64,000 bases of DNA from Nonomuraea sp. PA05 (GCF_008086045.1 NZ_VSEY01000035.1:62001-126000), one strand, 5' to 3'. Positions 1-8,664 are shown, counted from the first letter of the stretch. Translations and numbers: made by a program. Notes: generated from the letters alone by a model not told the origin.

Positions 1-162
1 GCGGGCCACGATCGTCTCGCCCGAGCGGGTGACCTTGAGGTGCGGCAGCGCCGACAGCGCTCGCTCGACCTCGGCGGCCAGCGCCTGCTCGGCGCCGCTC
101 ACCGACTCGATGTCCACGATCGCCGCGGTCAGGTCACGTACGTCCTGGGTCAGGTCGAGCAT
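1..162 (-). CDS. dapE: Succinyl-diaminopimelate desuccinylase, N-terminal part (cut by window edge)
   Basis: Only the first 54 codons are in the window; the rest lies upstream of base 1. The protein begins MLDLTQDVRDLTAAIVDIES, the usual start of actinobacterial DapE, an M20-family metallo-amidase. DapE hydrolyses N-succinyl-LL-diaminopimelate in the cytosolic lysine/peptidoglycan pathway. Its ATG shares one base with the TGA of dapD (TGATG), so the two genes are probably translationally coupled. The metal-binding residues lie outside the window. The identification therefore rests on the N-terminus plus the dapD neighbour. Confidence 0.8.
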   Translation of the reverse strand, partial: MLDLTQDVRDLTAAIVDIESVSGAEQALAAEVERALSALPHLKVTRSGETIVAR

Positions 163-995
163 CAGGTGTTCACCCCATGTGCGCGCAGCGTCTCGTTGAT
201 CGCCGCCTTGTCGTGCCGCCGCCCCGGCTCCAGCCGCTTGATCACCAGCACGCACGGCAGGCCGAACGTGCCTCCGGGGAACTCCTTCATCCGCGTGCCC
301 GTCACGGCCACGCACCACGGGGGGATCTGCCCGCGGGCCAGCTCCTCACCCGTCTCGGTGTCGATCACCGGGATGGACGCCGACAGGATCGTCCCCGCGC
401 CCACCACCGCGCCGTCGCCGACCCGGGCGCCGTCGACGATCATCGACCGGCTGCCGATCAGCACGTCGTCGCCGATCACCACGGGCACGGCGCCGGGCGG
501 CTCCAGCACCCCGCCGATGCCCACGCCGCCGGACAGGTGCACGTTCCTGCCGATCTGGGCGCACGATCCGACCGTGGCCCACGTGTCGACCATTGTCCCC
601 GCGTCGACGTACGCGCCGATGTTGGTGAACGAGGGCATGAGCACCACTCCTGGCGCCAGGTACGAGCCCCAGCGCGCGATCGCCCCCGGCACCACCCGCA
701 CGCCGTCGAACGAGCTCTTCAGCGGATGCCTGTCGTGGTGCTGGAAGTCGCCCACCTGGGAACGTGCCAGGCCGAGCACCGTGAAGCTGAGCAGGATCGC
801 CCGTTTGGCCCGCTCGTCCACGACCACCTCGTCGCCGACGACCCTGGCCACCCTGGCCTCGCCTCTGTCGAGCAGGTCGACCGCGCCGACGACCAGGTGA
901 CGCGCCTCGGCGTCGGCCGGCGACAGCTCCGCGCGGCGCTCCCACAACTCGTCCACCACTGGAGGGAGCGGTGACGAGGTGCTCACTTGACTCAT
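162..995 (-). CDS. dapD: 2,3,4,5-tetrahydropyridine-2,6-dicarboxylate N-succinyltransferase (DapD), 277 aa
   Basis: DapD transfers succinyl from succinyl-CoA to tetrahydrodipicolinate, a step of the succinylase branch to meso-diaminopimelate and lysine. The sequence shows the left-handed beta-helix hexapeptide pattern in the C-terminal half, including MPSFTNIGAYVDAGTMVD, WATVGSCAQIG and NVHLSGGVGIGGVLEP, typical of the actinobacterial DapD type. The start chosen (MSQVSTSSPLPP) gives 277 aa; longer upstream reading is only antisense of the divergent gene. The stop overlaps the dapE start (TGATG). The start codon overlaps the nominal ATG of the divergent membrane-protein gene, so the promoters must be embedded in coding sequence or that gene starts further in. 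Confidence 0.93.
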   Translation of the reverse strand: MSQVSTSSPLPPVVDELWERRAELSPADAEARHLVVGAVDLLDRGEARVARVVGDEVVVDERAKRAILLSFTVLGLARSQVGDFQHHDRHPLKSSFDGVRVVPGAIARWGSYLAPGVVLMPSFTNIGAYVDAGTMVDTWATVGSCAQIGRNVHLSGGVGIGGVLEPPGAVPVVIGDDVLIGSRSMIVDGARVGDGAVVGAGTILSASIPVIDTETGEELARGQIPPWCVAVTGTRMKEFPGGTFGLPCVLVIKRLEPGRRHDKAAINETLRAHGVNT

Positions 996-1845
996 GGCCA
1001 CGGAGCTTATCCGGCCGGGTAGGTTCTTCAGGGTGCGCCTGCGCTTCTCACGTGGAGTCATCACCATCGCGATCATCGTCGTCGTGCTCGCCGTTGGTGT
1101 GTCCGTGGGCCTGTACCAGCTCCTGAAGCGATTGCCCCCAGCCAGAGTGCCCGACGCGTCCTGCTCCGTGACCACCCCGGAGGGCGCGCGCACACTCCTG
1201 CCCGAGCAGGCCCAGATCGCCGCCACCATCGCGGCCGTCGCGGCGCGCCGCAAGCTGCCCGAGCGGGCCGTGGTCATCGCGTACGCCACCGCGATGCAGG
1301 AGTCGAAGATCCAGAACCTCGACTTCGGCGACCGCGACTCCGTCGGCGTGTTCCAGCAGCGCGAGTCGCAGGGCTGGGGCAGCAAGAAGCAGCTCATGGA
1401 CCCCGTCTACGCCACGAACAAGTTCTTCGCCGCGCTGGTGAAGGTCAAGAACTACCGGAAGATCCCGCTCGCGGAGGCGGCGCAGGCCGTGCAGCGTTCG
1501 GCGGGCGGGTACGCGTACGCGCCGCACGAGACGGAGGCCAAGATCCTCGCCGGGGCCTTCACCGGCCGGGTCCCGAAGTCCGTGCACTGCTGGTACCCGC
1601 CCAGCAAGACGCCCGCGCCCCGGCCGCGCGCCGACGAGGCGCGCGAGCAACTGGCCAGGGCGATGGGCAGCACGGCGATCACCACCAAGAAGCGCGGCTG
1701 GCTGGTGGCGGCCTGGTCGGTGGCCCACGCCGAGAAGTACGCGCTGAGCAAGGTGGGGTACAACGGCGCGACCTGGGTCAACGACCTGGAGGCCGAGGGG
1801 TGGCAGAGCGGCTCGGCCGGGGCGCGCAAGGTCGAGCTGACGTAG
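994..1845 (+). CDS. Membrane-anchored protein, possible lysozyme-like/transglycosylase fold (unknown function)
   Basis: The protein is 283 aa from the ATG. A GTG at 1033 (VRLRFSRG) would give 270 aa and avoid overlapping the dapD start, so it may be the true start. After a basic N-terminus, residues 22-44 form one transmembrane helix, and the remainder would be outside the cell. The stretch around YATAMQESKIQNL, GVFQQRESQGWG and YATNKFFAAL, with a conserved Glu, resembles the soluble lytic transglycosylase/lysozyme-like fold seen in actinomycete cell-wall proteins. Homologues are often given vague names in databases. A cell-wall role fits the divergent diaminopimelate genes, but the activity is inference. 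Confidence 0.7.
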   Translation: MATELIRPGRFFRVRLRFSRGVITIAIIVVVLAVGVSVGLYQLLKRLPPARVPDASCSVTTPEGARTLLPEQAQIAATIAAVAARRKLPERAVVIAYATAMQESKIQNLDFGDRDSVGVFQQRESQGWGSKKQLMDPVYATNKFFAALVKVKNYRKIPLAEAAQAVQRSAGGYAYAPHETEAKILAGAFTGRVPKSVHCWYPPSKTPAPRPRADEAREQLARAMGSTAITTKKRGWLVAAWSVAHAEKYALSKVGYNGATWVNDLEAEGWQSGSAGARKVELT

Positions 1846-1850
1846 CGGCC

Positions 1851-2510
1851 TTACGAGGCGCGGCGGACGATGGAGATGGAGCCGGGCGGCAGCGGCTGGG
1901 CGTAGCTGGCCGTCCACGAGCCGCCCTGGATGCGCTCGAACGACAGCAGCCGCCCGTCGGAGGCCCGGTAGTCGGCGAAGTCCAGCAGCCCGCGGTCGGG
2001 GTTGCCGGTGTCGCCCTCGCTGCGGAAGGCGGCCGTGCCCCGGTCCATCGGGAAGAACTCCACGCCCTCCATGATGAGCATGCTCTTGGCCGGCACCATG
2101 CCCTGCGTGGGCACATCGTTCCAGAGCTGCACCTCCAGGTGCGGCGGGTCGCCCGCCCGCACCTCGACCGACAGCCACTGGAACCGCCGGGAGGCGTCAC
2201 GCAGCAGGAACTCGGTCCACTGCGCGCCCTGCCAGGAGATGTGCATGGCGCCCAGCACGCGTGCCGGAGCTCCGAGCACTTCGATCCGGTCGCCGATCCG
2301 GATCGTGCGAGGGTCGGTGTAGTCGGTGCCGACATGGCCGGGTGCGCTCACCGGCGCGGCCAGCGGGGTCTCGATGGCGGTGACCTCGGCGGGCGGCGCG
2401 CTCGTACGGCGGCCCTTCCTGTCTTGCCGCAGCGTGGCCCAAAAGGCCCCGAGCAGCAGCAGGACGGTGGCGATGCTCAGCCCGAGTACGACCATGGAGG
2501 TCACGCTCAT
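1851..2510 (-). CDS. DUF4178 domain membrane protein, 219 aa
   Basis: An N-terminal hydrophobic helix (about residues 5-26) is followed by a basic stop-transfer segment (RQDRKGRR) and a linker. A soluble domain from about residue 65 reads IRIGDRIEVLGAPARVLGAM, then a segment with WTEFLLRDASRRFQWLSVE. This is the pattern of DUF4178, a domain of unknown function often found near membrane-stress or phage-shock-type genes. It lies on the same strand downstream of dapC (93-nt gap) and converges on the 994-1845 gene with only 5 nt between stops. No catalytic residues can be assigned. Confidence 0.75.
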   Translation of the reverse strand: MSVTSMVVLGLSIATVLLLLGAFWATLRQDRKGRRTSAPPAEVTAIETPLAAPVSAPGHVGTDYTDPRTIRIGDRIEVLGAPARVLGAMHISWQGAQWTEFLLRDASRRFQWLSVEVRAGDPPHLEVQLWNDVPTQGMVPAKSMLIMEGVEFFPMDRGTAAFRSEGDTGNPDRGLLDFADYRASDGRLLSFERIQGGSWTASYAQPLPPGSISIVRRAS

Positions 2511-2603
2511 CGATCAGCTCGCTCCACTCGCGGTCTGCCTCGGCGTTAGCCCTTATTTATGTGTGGGGAGCCCCTCAGCGTGGCTCGCTTTTGACGGGCG
2601 ATC

Positions 2604-3674
2604 CTACTGGAGGCGGCGCACCGCCGCACCGATCCGTTCGTCAGTGGCGGTGACGGCGATGCGGATGTGGCGCTTACCTGCTGATCCGTAGAACTCGCCC
2701 GGCGCGACCAAAATCCCGATTTCGGAAAGCTTGCCTACCTGATCCCAGGCACTCTGCCCGTTCGACGCCCAGAAGTACAGACCGGCCGTCGAGTGGTCGA
2801 TGCTCCAGCCGGCCTTCTCCAGCGCGGGGCGCAGCACGGCGCGGCGGGCCGCGTACAGCTCGCGCTGCCGGTCGGCGTGCTCGTCGTCGGCCAGCGCGAC
2901 CGCCATGGCCGCCTGAACGGGCTGGGGCATCAGCATGCCCGCGTGCTTGCGGATCTCCAGCAGTCGCTTGACCAGTGCGGGGTCGCCGGTCACGAACCCG
3001 GCGCGGTAGCCCGCCAGGTTGGAGCGCTTGGAGAGCGAGTGGACGGCGAGCAGCCCCTCGTGGGAGCCGCCGCACACGTCGGGGTGCAGGATCGAGACCG
3101 GCCGTTCCTCCCAGCCGAGCTCGATGTAGCACTCGTCGGAGGCCACGACGGCGCCGCGTTCGCGCGCCCAGGCCACGACCTTGCGCAGGTGCTCGGCGGG
3201 CAGCACCCGGCCTGTGGGGTTGCCCGGCGAGTTGACCCAGATGAGGTCCACCGGCTCGGGCCCGAGCGCGAGCGTGCTGTCGGAGGCCGTGCCCGCCGCT
3301 CCGGCCAGCCTGGCGCCCACGTCGTAGGTGGGGTAGGCCAGCTCGGGGAAGACCACCCGCTTGGCGCCCAGGTAGGTGGGCAGCCAGGCGACGAACTCCT
3401 TGGACCCGATGAGCGGCAGCACGTCCTGCTGGCCGACCGTGACGCCGTGCCTGCGGCTCAGCCACCCGGCGGCGGCCTCGCGCAACGCCTTGGTGCCGTG
3501 AGTGAAGGGGTAGCCGGGGCTGTCGGCCGCCTGGGCGAGCGCGTCCTGGACGAGCCCGGGCACGGGATCGACGGGCGTGCCGATCGACAGATCGACGATG
3601 CCCTCGGGATGTGCCAGCGCGCGCTCCTTGTAGGGCTCCAGCCGGTCCCAGGGGAAGTCAGGCAGCTTGTTCAC
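2604..3674 (-). CDS. dapC: N-succinyldiaminopimelate aminotransferase (DapC), 356 aa
   Basis: This PLP-dependent class I/II aminotransferase makes N-succinyl-LL-2,6-diaminopimelate from the keto acid produced after DapD. Visible motifs are LSIGTPVDPVP near the N-terminus, IWVNSPGNPTGRVLP (the NPTG substrate/PLP element) and HSLSKRSNLAGYRAG, where the Lys of SLSKRSN is the expected PLP Schiff base. The start is the GTG at 3674 (VNKLPDFPWDRLEPYK), preceded by a GGAGA ribosome site. Longer in-frame reading runs into the ferredoxin gene. It lies 95 nt downstream of fdxA on the same strand, the arrangement also known from Mycobacterium (Rv1177-Rv1178). Confidence 0.93.
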   Translation of the reverse strand: MNKLPDFPWDRLEPYKERALAHPEGIVDLSIGTPVDPVPGLVQDALAQAADSPGYPFTHGTKALREAAAGWLSRRHGVTVGQQDVLPLIGSKEFVAWLPTYLGAKRVVFPELAYPTYDVGARLAGAAGTASDSTLALGPEPVDLIWVNSPGNPTGRVLPAEHLRKVVAWARERGAVVASDECYIELGWEERPVSILHPDVCGGSHEGLLAVHSLSKRSNLAGYRAGFVTGDPALVKRLLEIRKHAGMLMPQPVQAAMAVALADDEHADRQRELYAARRAVLRPALEKAGWSIDHSTAGLYFWASNGQSAWDQVGKLSEIGILVAPGEFYGSAGKRHIRIAVTATDERIGAAVRRLQ

Positions 3675-3769
3675 GATTCTCCAGGGTGTTGCGTCGCCGT
3701 ACCGGGGCGCGCGCGAACGGGGCGCATCCATCCTCGCCGGATGCCCCCGTGCACGGCGCGACAGAACTC

Positions 3770-4096
3770 TTAGTGGTCCTCGCCCTGCGGCGGCAGCGCC
3801 GCCACGACCGGGTGGTCCTTGTCGATCTTGCCGACCTTCGAGGCCCCACCGGGCGAGCCGAGATCCTCGAAGAAGTCCACGTTCGCCTTGTAGAAGTCCT
3901 TCCACTGCTCAGGAAGGTCGTCCTCGTAGAAAATCGCCTCGACGGGGCACACAGGCTCGCACGCGCCGCAGTCCACGCACTCGTCGGGGTGGATGTAAAG
4001 CATGCGCTCGCCCTCGTAGATGCAATCGACGGGGCATTCCTCGATGCACGCCTTGTCCAGGACGTCCACGCAAGGCTGCGCGATGACGTAGGTCAC
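3770..4096 (-). CDS. fdxA: Ferredoxin, seven-iron (3Fe-4S/4Fe-4S) type, 108 aa
   Basis: This is a soluble electron carrier. The protein starts [20 protein letters not shown] and carries C-x(7)-C-x3-CPVDCIYEG followed by [17 protein letters not shown], the cysteine spacing of the FdxA/FdxC seven-iron ferredoxins. The C-terminal extension with [18 protein letters not shown] is also typical. The start is the GTG at 4096, with GGAGCTCGAG just upstream, giving the usual length of about 107 residues. An ATG at 4123 would add nine residues of no family likeness. The gene precedes dapC and is divergent from the small SH3-like gene. Confidence 0.93.
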   Translation of the reverse strand: MTYVIAQPCVDVLDKACIEECPVDCIYEGERMLYIHPDECVDCGACEPVCPVEAIFYEDDLPEQWKDFYKANVDFFEDLGSPGGASKVGKIDKDHPVVAALPPQGEDH

Positions 4097-4202
4097 CTCG
4101 AGCTCCTTCTTCTCCAGCACCATGGCATGACTCTGACCGCGGTTTGCTACGCCCTAGTATTGCCGTGCTTGCCAGCTGGCCGAAACGGAGGGTGGCAAAC
4201 TC

Positions 4203-4439
4203 GTGGTCGCACGCCTCGTGATCGCCATTACAACTCAGGACATCGGCGCACGGATCACCACACGAAGACGGGTCCCCGGCGGGTTCAGCGACGTGGTGGG
4301 CATCCTCGTGTCGTGGGCGGACGGAGTGCTCGAAATCCGGAAAAAGGACGGCACGGTGGTGACGATCCGGGAAGAGAGCCTGGTGGCCGCCAAGGTCGTA
4401 CCGGCCGCGCCTCCTCGACCTGGGCGAATGCAACAGTAA
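4203..4439 (+). CDS. Small stand-alone SH3-like protein (Rv0428c GNAT N-terminal domain type), 78 aa
   Basis: The GTG-initiated 78-aa protein reads DIGARITTRRRVPGGFSDVV, then LVSWADGVLEIRKKDGTVV and LVAAKVVPAAPP. This matches my recollection of the SH3-like domain that begins actinobacterial GNAT acetyltransferases of the Rv0428c/MshD-like group. Those full-length enzymes often sit beside fdxA-dapC in actinomycetes. Here the protein stops after the domain, and no acetyltransferase sequence follows; a lipoprotein gene begins 12 nt later. It could be a deliberately short protein or a truncation relic. The reading frame is intact. Confidence 0.65.
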   Translation: MVARLVIAITTQDIGARITTRRRVPGGFSDVVGILVSWADGVLEIRKKDGTVVTIREESLVAAKVVPAAPPRPGRMQQ

Positions 4440-4450
4440 GTATTCGTTGT

Positions 4451-5524
4451 GTGACTGTACGTACTTGCGCCGCCGCAGCAGCCATCCTCGCCAGCGCCGG
4501 ATGCGGCGCGTCGTCCACCGACTCCGCCACCACTACGGAGACCAAGAACCTGCCGCCGGTCAACGCCCAGGCCGGCTCGCTGAAGGCCGGCTTCGGCACC
4601 ATGGAGCGCCTGGCCGAGACCGCACAGCGCGAGGGCGAGCTGAACGTGATCGCCCTGCCCCGCGACTGGGTCAACTACGGCGAGATCATCGACACCTTCG
4701 CCGACAAGTACGACATCAAGGTCAACCAGCTCGAACCGACGGCGAGCAGCGCGCGGGAGCTCGACATCGCCGCGAAGCTCAAGCCCGACGTCTTCGACCT
4801 GACCATGGACGTGGCCGTCTCGGGGGCCGACCGCTTCGCGCCGTACAAGGTGCAGGGCTGGCAGGACCTGCCCGACCAGGTCAAGGACCCGTCCGGCGCC
4901 TGGTACGCCGCCTACGGCGGCTACATGTCCATCGGGTACGACCCGCGCGAGGTCAAGCCGCCCGCCACGTTCTCCGACCTGCTCAAGCCCGGCCACCGGG
5001 TCGCACTCGACGGCGACCCCCTGCGCTCGGCCGCCGGGTTCGGCGGCGTCATGGCCGCCTCGCTGCGGGCCGGGGTGCCGCGCCCCGAGCAGGGCGTGGC
5101 GCTGTTCGCCAAGCTCAAGCAGGAGGGGCGGCTCACCGAGCCGGCCAAGGCCAACGTCATCGTCGCCTGGGACCACCTGAACGCGGCGCGCGGCGCGAAC
5201 CACCCCGACGCCTGGAAGGTCACCATCCCGCGCGACTCCGCGCTCGGCGGTTACCACGTGCAGGCGATCAGCAAGGCCGCCCCGCACCCGGCCGCGGCCC
5301 GGCTGTGGCAGGAGTTCCTGTTCTCCGACGAGGGCCAGAACCTGCTCCAGAAGGGCTTCGCCCGGCCCGCGCGCGGCGAGGCGATGCTCATGAAGGGCAC
5401 CCTCGACGCCGAGCAGGCCGCGAAACTGCCCAGGCCGCCCGGCCCGCCCGTGCTCATGACGATTCCGCAGGCCGACGCCGCGAAGGCGTACCTGAGGAAG
5501 GAGTGGACGAAGAGTGCGGGATGA
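4451..5524 (+). CDS. Extracellular solute-binding lipoprotein (iron/polyamine/thiamine-type), 357 aa
   Basis: The GTG at 4451 starts a short signal sequence ending in a lipobox-like ILASAGC, with the lipid-bearing Cys at residue 18. The mature protein resembles periplasmic binding proteins of Fe3+/spermidine/thiamine ABC importers: GELNVIALPRDWVNYGEIID, IKVNQLEP, YGGYMSIGYDP and a C-terminal ARLWQEFLFSDEGQNLL. No permease or ATPase gene adjoins it, so it either works with distant partners or is an orphan. The substrate cannot be read from the sequence. The reading frame is open far upstream, but the region before 4440 belongs to other genes. Confidence 0.82.
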   Translation: MTVRTCAAAAAILASAGCGASSTDSATTTETKNLPPVNAQAGSLKAGFGTMERLAETAQREGELNVIALPRDWVNYGEIIDTFADKYDIKVNQLEPTASSARELDIAAKLKPDVFDLTMDVAVSGADRFAPYKVQGWQDLPDQVKDPSGAWYAAYGGYMSIGYDPREVKPPATFSDLLKPGHRVALDGDPLRSAAGFGGVMAASLRAGVPRPEQGVALFAKLKQEGRLTEPAKANVIVAWDHLNAARGANHPDAWKVTIPRDSALGGYHVQAISKAAPHPAAARLWQEFLFSDEGQNLLQKGFARPARGEAMLMKGTLDAEQAAKLPRPPGPPVLMTIPQADAAKAYLRKEWTKSAG

Positions 5525-5626
5525 GTCCGAAGTGACTTGATATGTCGTAGGGACGATCAGGCTCTAAAGTGAACAGACAGCACGGCCACGGGGGCCCGAT
5601 GTCTGATCGAATGTGAGCTGATCGTC

Positions 5627-6403
5627 TTGCGATACGACACACCGAGCTTGGAGCGGTGGAACAGTCGCGCCTACGACAGCAGCTTCGGCTACGTCTCCAC
5701 ACAGGGCGCGCCACTGGTCGACCTGCTCGACGCGCGCGCCGGCGAGCGCGTGCTCGACCTCGGCTGCGGCACCGGGGTGCTGACCGCCCAGATCGCGTTC
5801 AGAGGCGCCGAGGTCCTCGGGATCGACGGCTCCGCCGCGATGATCGAGAAGGCGATCGCCCAGTACCCCGGGCTGAACTTCATCGTCGGCGACGGGCACG
5901 ACTTCACGGTCGTGGACCCGTACGACGCGGTGTTCTCCAACGCCGCGCTGCACTGGATGAGCCGCGAACCCGCCGCCGTGATCGCCAGCGTCCGCGAGGC
6001 ACTCAAGCCCGGCGGGCGCTTCGTCGCGGAGATGGGCGGAGCGGGCAACTGCGCCGAGCTGACCACCGCGATGCTGACCGCCTGGCGCGAGTACGGCCTG
6101 CGCGAGCCCGAGCTCCCGTGGTACTTTCCCACGCCTGCCGAGTACGCCCGCCGCCTCGAGCAGGAGGGGTTCGTGGTCAGGTTGCTGGAGTACTTCGACC
6201 GGCCGACGCCCCTGGACGAGTGCCCCGGCGGGGCCGCCGACTGGGTGCGCATGTTCGCCGCCTCGGTGCTCGAAGGGCTTCCCCCCGAGATCGTGGAACC
6301 CCTGCTCCGACGCGTGAACGAGCTCGCCGCGCCCGCACTTCGCAGGGAGACTGGCTGGATGGCCGACTACGTGCGTCTACGCTTTGCCGCTGTTCGGCGT
6401 TGA
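5627..6403 (+). CDS. Class I SAM-dependent methyltransferase, 258 aa
   Basis: This is a Rossmann-fold methyltransferase. Motif I is VLDLGCGTGVLTAQI, motif II is VLGIDGSAAMIEKA, and the acceptor-side motif is YDAVFSNAALHWM, the pattern of the trans-aconitate methyltransferase-like group (COG4106 style). The C-terminal PELPWYFPTPAEYARRLEQE also fits that group. The only usable start in frame is the TTG at 5627; no ATG or GTG lies nearby in frame. It stands alone, 102 nt after the lipoprotein gene and 112 nt before the helicase cassette. The substrate is unknown. Confidence 0.85.
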   Translation: MRYDTPSLERWNSRAYDSSFGYVSTQGAPLVDLLDARAGERVLDLGCGTGVLTAQIAFRGAEVLGIDGSAAMIEKAIAQYPGLNFIVGDGHDFTVVDPYDAVFSNAALHWMSREPAAVIASVREALKPGGRFVAEMGGAGNCAELTTAMLTAWREYGLREPELPWYFPTPAEYARRLEQEGFVVRLLEYFDRPTPLDECPGGAADWVRMFAASVLEGLPPEIVEPLLRRVNELAAPALRRETGWMADYVRLRFAAVRR

Positions 6404-6515
6404 TGCGTCGAGCATGATGCGTAGGGCTGATTTGCCGGACTATGGTCTGTTCCGTGGGCGGCGAGATTATGGCTGCACCGCTGCGGCGGCGTGAGGGGCT
6501 GGTGAACGGAACGGG

Positions 6516-8660
6516 ATGAACTTCTGCCTGAGCGACCTCGTACCACCGTTGAGGTGGAGCGACTCGTCGACGATCACGCTACTCACCGGGCAGCCGGACC
6601 TGCCGGATGCGTGGTGGCGCAGTTTGCCCATGCCGCGTGTCCTGGCGGCGATCGGTCCCGAGTCGCTGGGCGAGCTGTTGACGGAGATCGCCCTTGAGCA
6701 CTGGCCCGCGGCGGCGGTCGGCGACGTCCTGCCCGCCCTGCACGTCCTGGACCCGGAGGAGGCCGACGAGCCCGCCGTCGCGATCGCGCTCGACCGCGCC
6801 GGGTCGTGGGCCGGGCTGCTCGCGCTGACCAGCCGGGAGCTGGTGGACCAGCCGTTCATCCAGGCCCGGCCGGTGCTGAACACGCTGTTCTCGGCCGTCC
6901 TGGTGCGGCTCGCGCATCCGCACGGCGACGACGCGCCCGCGCCTGTCGCGCCTGCCGGGCATGGGCCCGGGGTCGTGGCCGAGCATCCGCACGCCGCCGA
7001 CGAGCCTGAGGCGCCCGCTGCGGCGCTGGGGCGCGAGGGGGTGGGCGAGGAGGAGGTCCCGGAGCCGGTCGCCGTTCAGCACGCCGCTGAGGGCGTCGAG
7101 GAGGCTGCCGCCGCGCACCTCGAGAGCGCCACTCTGGACGAGGAGCTCGAGTGGGACGAGCGTGAGCCGGTCGTGGACGCCGACGACGAGCCGGTCGCCG
7201 ACGAGGCTCCCGAGCCGGAGCCCGAGCGCGTGCTGGACGCCGCCGACGAGCCCGCCCCAGAACCGGCCGCCCAGGAGGCCGAGGCGCTCCAGGCGGAGGC
7301 GTTCCAGGGCCAAAGCGAGGGCGAGAGCGAGGCCGACGCCAGAGCCGAGGCCGTGCTCGACGCCGACGCTGATCACGACGCCGACGCCGACCGCGAGCAT
7401 GACGCCGAGCACGACGCCGAGCACAGCGCCGAGGCCGACCGCGAGGCCGAGGCCGAGCAGCACGCCGAGACCGACCAGGGCGCTGAGGCCGACCACGGGG
7501 CCGAGGAAGACCACGGGGCCGGGGAAGACCAAGGCGTCGAGGGCGAGCCTGAGCCGGACGGGCAGGACCGCCCGCTCCCCCAGCTCATCGAAGCCGCCTT
7601 CGCCGGCCTGGACGACAAGAGCTGGGCGGTCGCCCAGAACCGGGTCTTCACCGACGAGCCCTCAGCCGTGGACCAGCTCGCCAAGCTGTTCGCCGTCCCC
7701 CCGGCCGAGATCTCCGCCACCGAGGACGAGCTGCGCGCCCGCCTGGACCGCTGGCTGTCGAGCGACGAGGCCGCCCCCTACCGGGCGCACCTGGACGAGC
7801 TGACCAGAACCCTCGGCCCGGCCGCCCCCAAGGAGCAGGTCATCAACGCGGCCGACTGGCACAGCGTGGAGATCCAGGCCCTGGAGGTCCCCGCGTGGCA
7901 GTTCGTCCTGACCACGCTGGCCCCGCCGCCGCCACCCCCGCCGGCGGCGGAGCTGCCGCCACCGCCGCTGCCACAGCGCAAGCCGTACCAGCAGCAGCCG
8001 CAGCCGCCGGTGGAGCTGGTGCCGTCGGCGTTCGGCCCGGTGGGCATGACGCCGCAGCCGCCTCCCGGCCCGCCGCAGTTCCAGGCGTTCACGCCGGCCG
8101 CCCAGCCGATGCAGGAGGCGAACGGCGAGCAGGACAAGCCGTACCAGCCGCTGAAGGACGTCTCCCAGACGCGGCGCTGCTTCAGGCAGCCCGACGGCCG
8201 CTGGTGGTTGCGGATCGACGTCACGGCCGAGCAACTGGCGGGCGGTGAGTGCGTGCTGCCGACGGGGTTCGCCTCGTACCTGGGGCTGTCGCCGGGCGAG
8301 AGCAGGACGGTCAGGAGCGCCGCGGGCGAGCTGTCGATGGTCTGGCACGGCAAGCCGATCCTGCAGAGCATCGAGCGGCTCCTGGTGGACGTGGGCGCCC
8401 GTGAGGGCGGCCATCTGTTCCTGACGCTGTCGGACGAGGGAGTGCTGAGAGCCAGGCACCTCCCGGTCGCCGCCCAGGGGGCCGAGAAGATCACCAAGGC
8501 GTTGCGCCTGGTGGGGTACACGGCTCCGGGAGGCACCAGGGATCAGGCGGCCAGGGTGATCGCCACCAGGATCGGCATGACGGGGCCCGTGGCCCTGCCC
8601 GACCTGCTGAACAGGCTCCGTGAGCGCGGGGATCGCGACCTGCTAGAGCTCCTGGACTGA
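6516..8660 (+). CDS. Large acidic protein with degenerate sigma-region-4-like domain (cassette gene 1), 714 aa
   Basis: This is a paralogue of the 10534-12378 protein. Order of parts: an N-terminal block (about residues 1-125; NFCLSDLVPPLRW, LPDAWWRSLP) shared with the paralogue; an acidic Glu/Asp/Ala linker (about 130-350) ending in DxD/ExD repeats; a helical block (about 352-470) that aligns with the paralogue's helix-turn-helix but has lost the RERIRQIE recognition helix (here AEISATEDEL); a Pro/Gln-rich linker; and a C-terminal domain (about 541-714; KPYQPLKDVSQTRR, DGRWWLRIDV, LPTGFASYLGLSPG) also shared. The next gene starts 4 nt after its stop, so the two are co-translated. I cannot name a function; DNA or RNA-polymerase binding is inference. 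Confidence 0.75.
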   Translation: MNFCLSDLVPPLRWSDSSTITLLTGQPDLPDAWWRSLPMPRVLAAIGPESLGELLTEIALEHWPAAAVGDVLPALHVLDPEEADEPAVAIALDRAGSWAGLLALTSRELVDQPFIQARPVLNTLFSAVLVRLAHPHGDDAPAPVAPAGHGPGVVAEHPHAADEPEAPAAALGREGVGEEEVPEPVAVQHAAEGVEEAAAAHLESATLDEELEWDEREPVVDADDEPVADEAPEPEPERVLDAADEPAPEPAAQEAEALQAEAFQGQSEGESEADARAEAVLDADADHDADADREHDAEHDAEHSAEADREAEAEQHAETDQGAEADHGAEEDHGAGEDQGVEGEPEPDGQDRPLPQLIEAAFAGLDDKSWAVAQNRVFTDEPSAVDQLAKLFAVPPAEISATEDELRARLDRWLSSDEAAPYRAHLDELTRTLGPAAPKEQVINAADWHSVEIQALEVPAWQFVLTTLAPPPPPPPAAELPPPPLPQRKPYQQQPQPPVELVPSAFGPVGMTPQPPPGPPQFQAFTPAAQPMQEANGEQDKPYQPLKDVSQTRRCFRQPDGRWWLRIDVTAEQLAGGECVLPTGFASYLGLSPGESRTVRSAAGELSMVWHGKPILQSIERLLVDVGAREGGHLFLTLSDEGVLRARHLPVAAQGAEKITKALRLVGYTAPGGTRDQAARVIATRIGMTGPVALPDLLNRLRERGDRDLLELLD
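7340..7560 (+). repeat. Low-complexity repeat encoding Asp/Glu-Ala tracts
   Basis: Within cassette gene 1, degenerate 6-9 bp units of the gacgccgac / gaggccgac kind encode runs such as DADADHDADADREHDAEHDA. The bias keeps the opposite strand open as well and so produces a false Gly/Val/Leu-rich reading frame there. The tract probably forms a disordered, strongly acidic linker and is likely to vary in length between strains. Confidence 0.8.
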
Positions 8661-8664
8661 GCCG

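Noticed and set aside
3611-4450. Extended N-terminus of the binding lipoprotein
   Set aside because: The frame is open but crosses dapC, fdxA and the SH3-like gene; the signal peptide and lipobox place the start at 4451.
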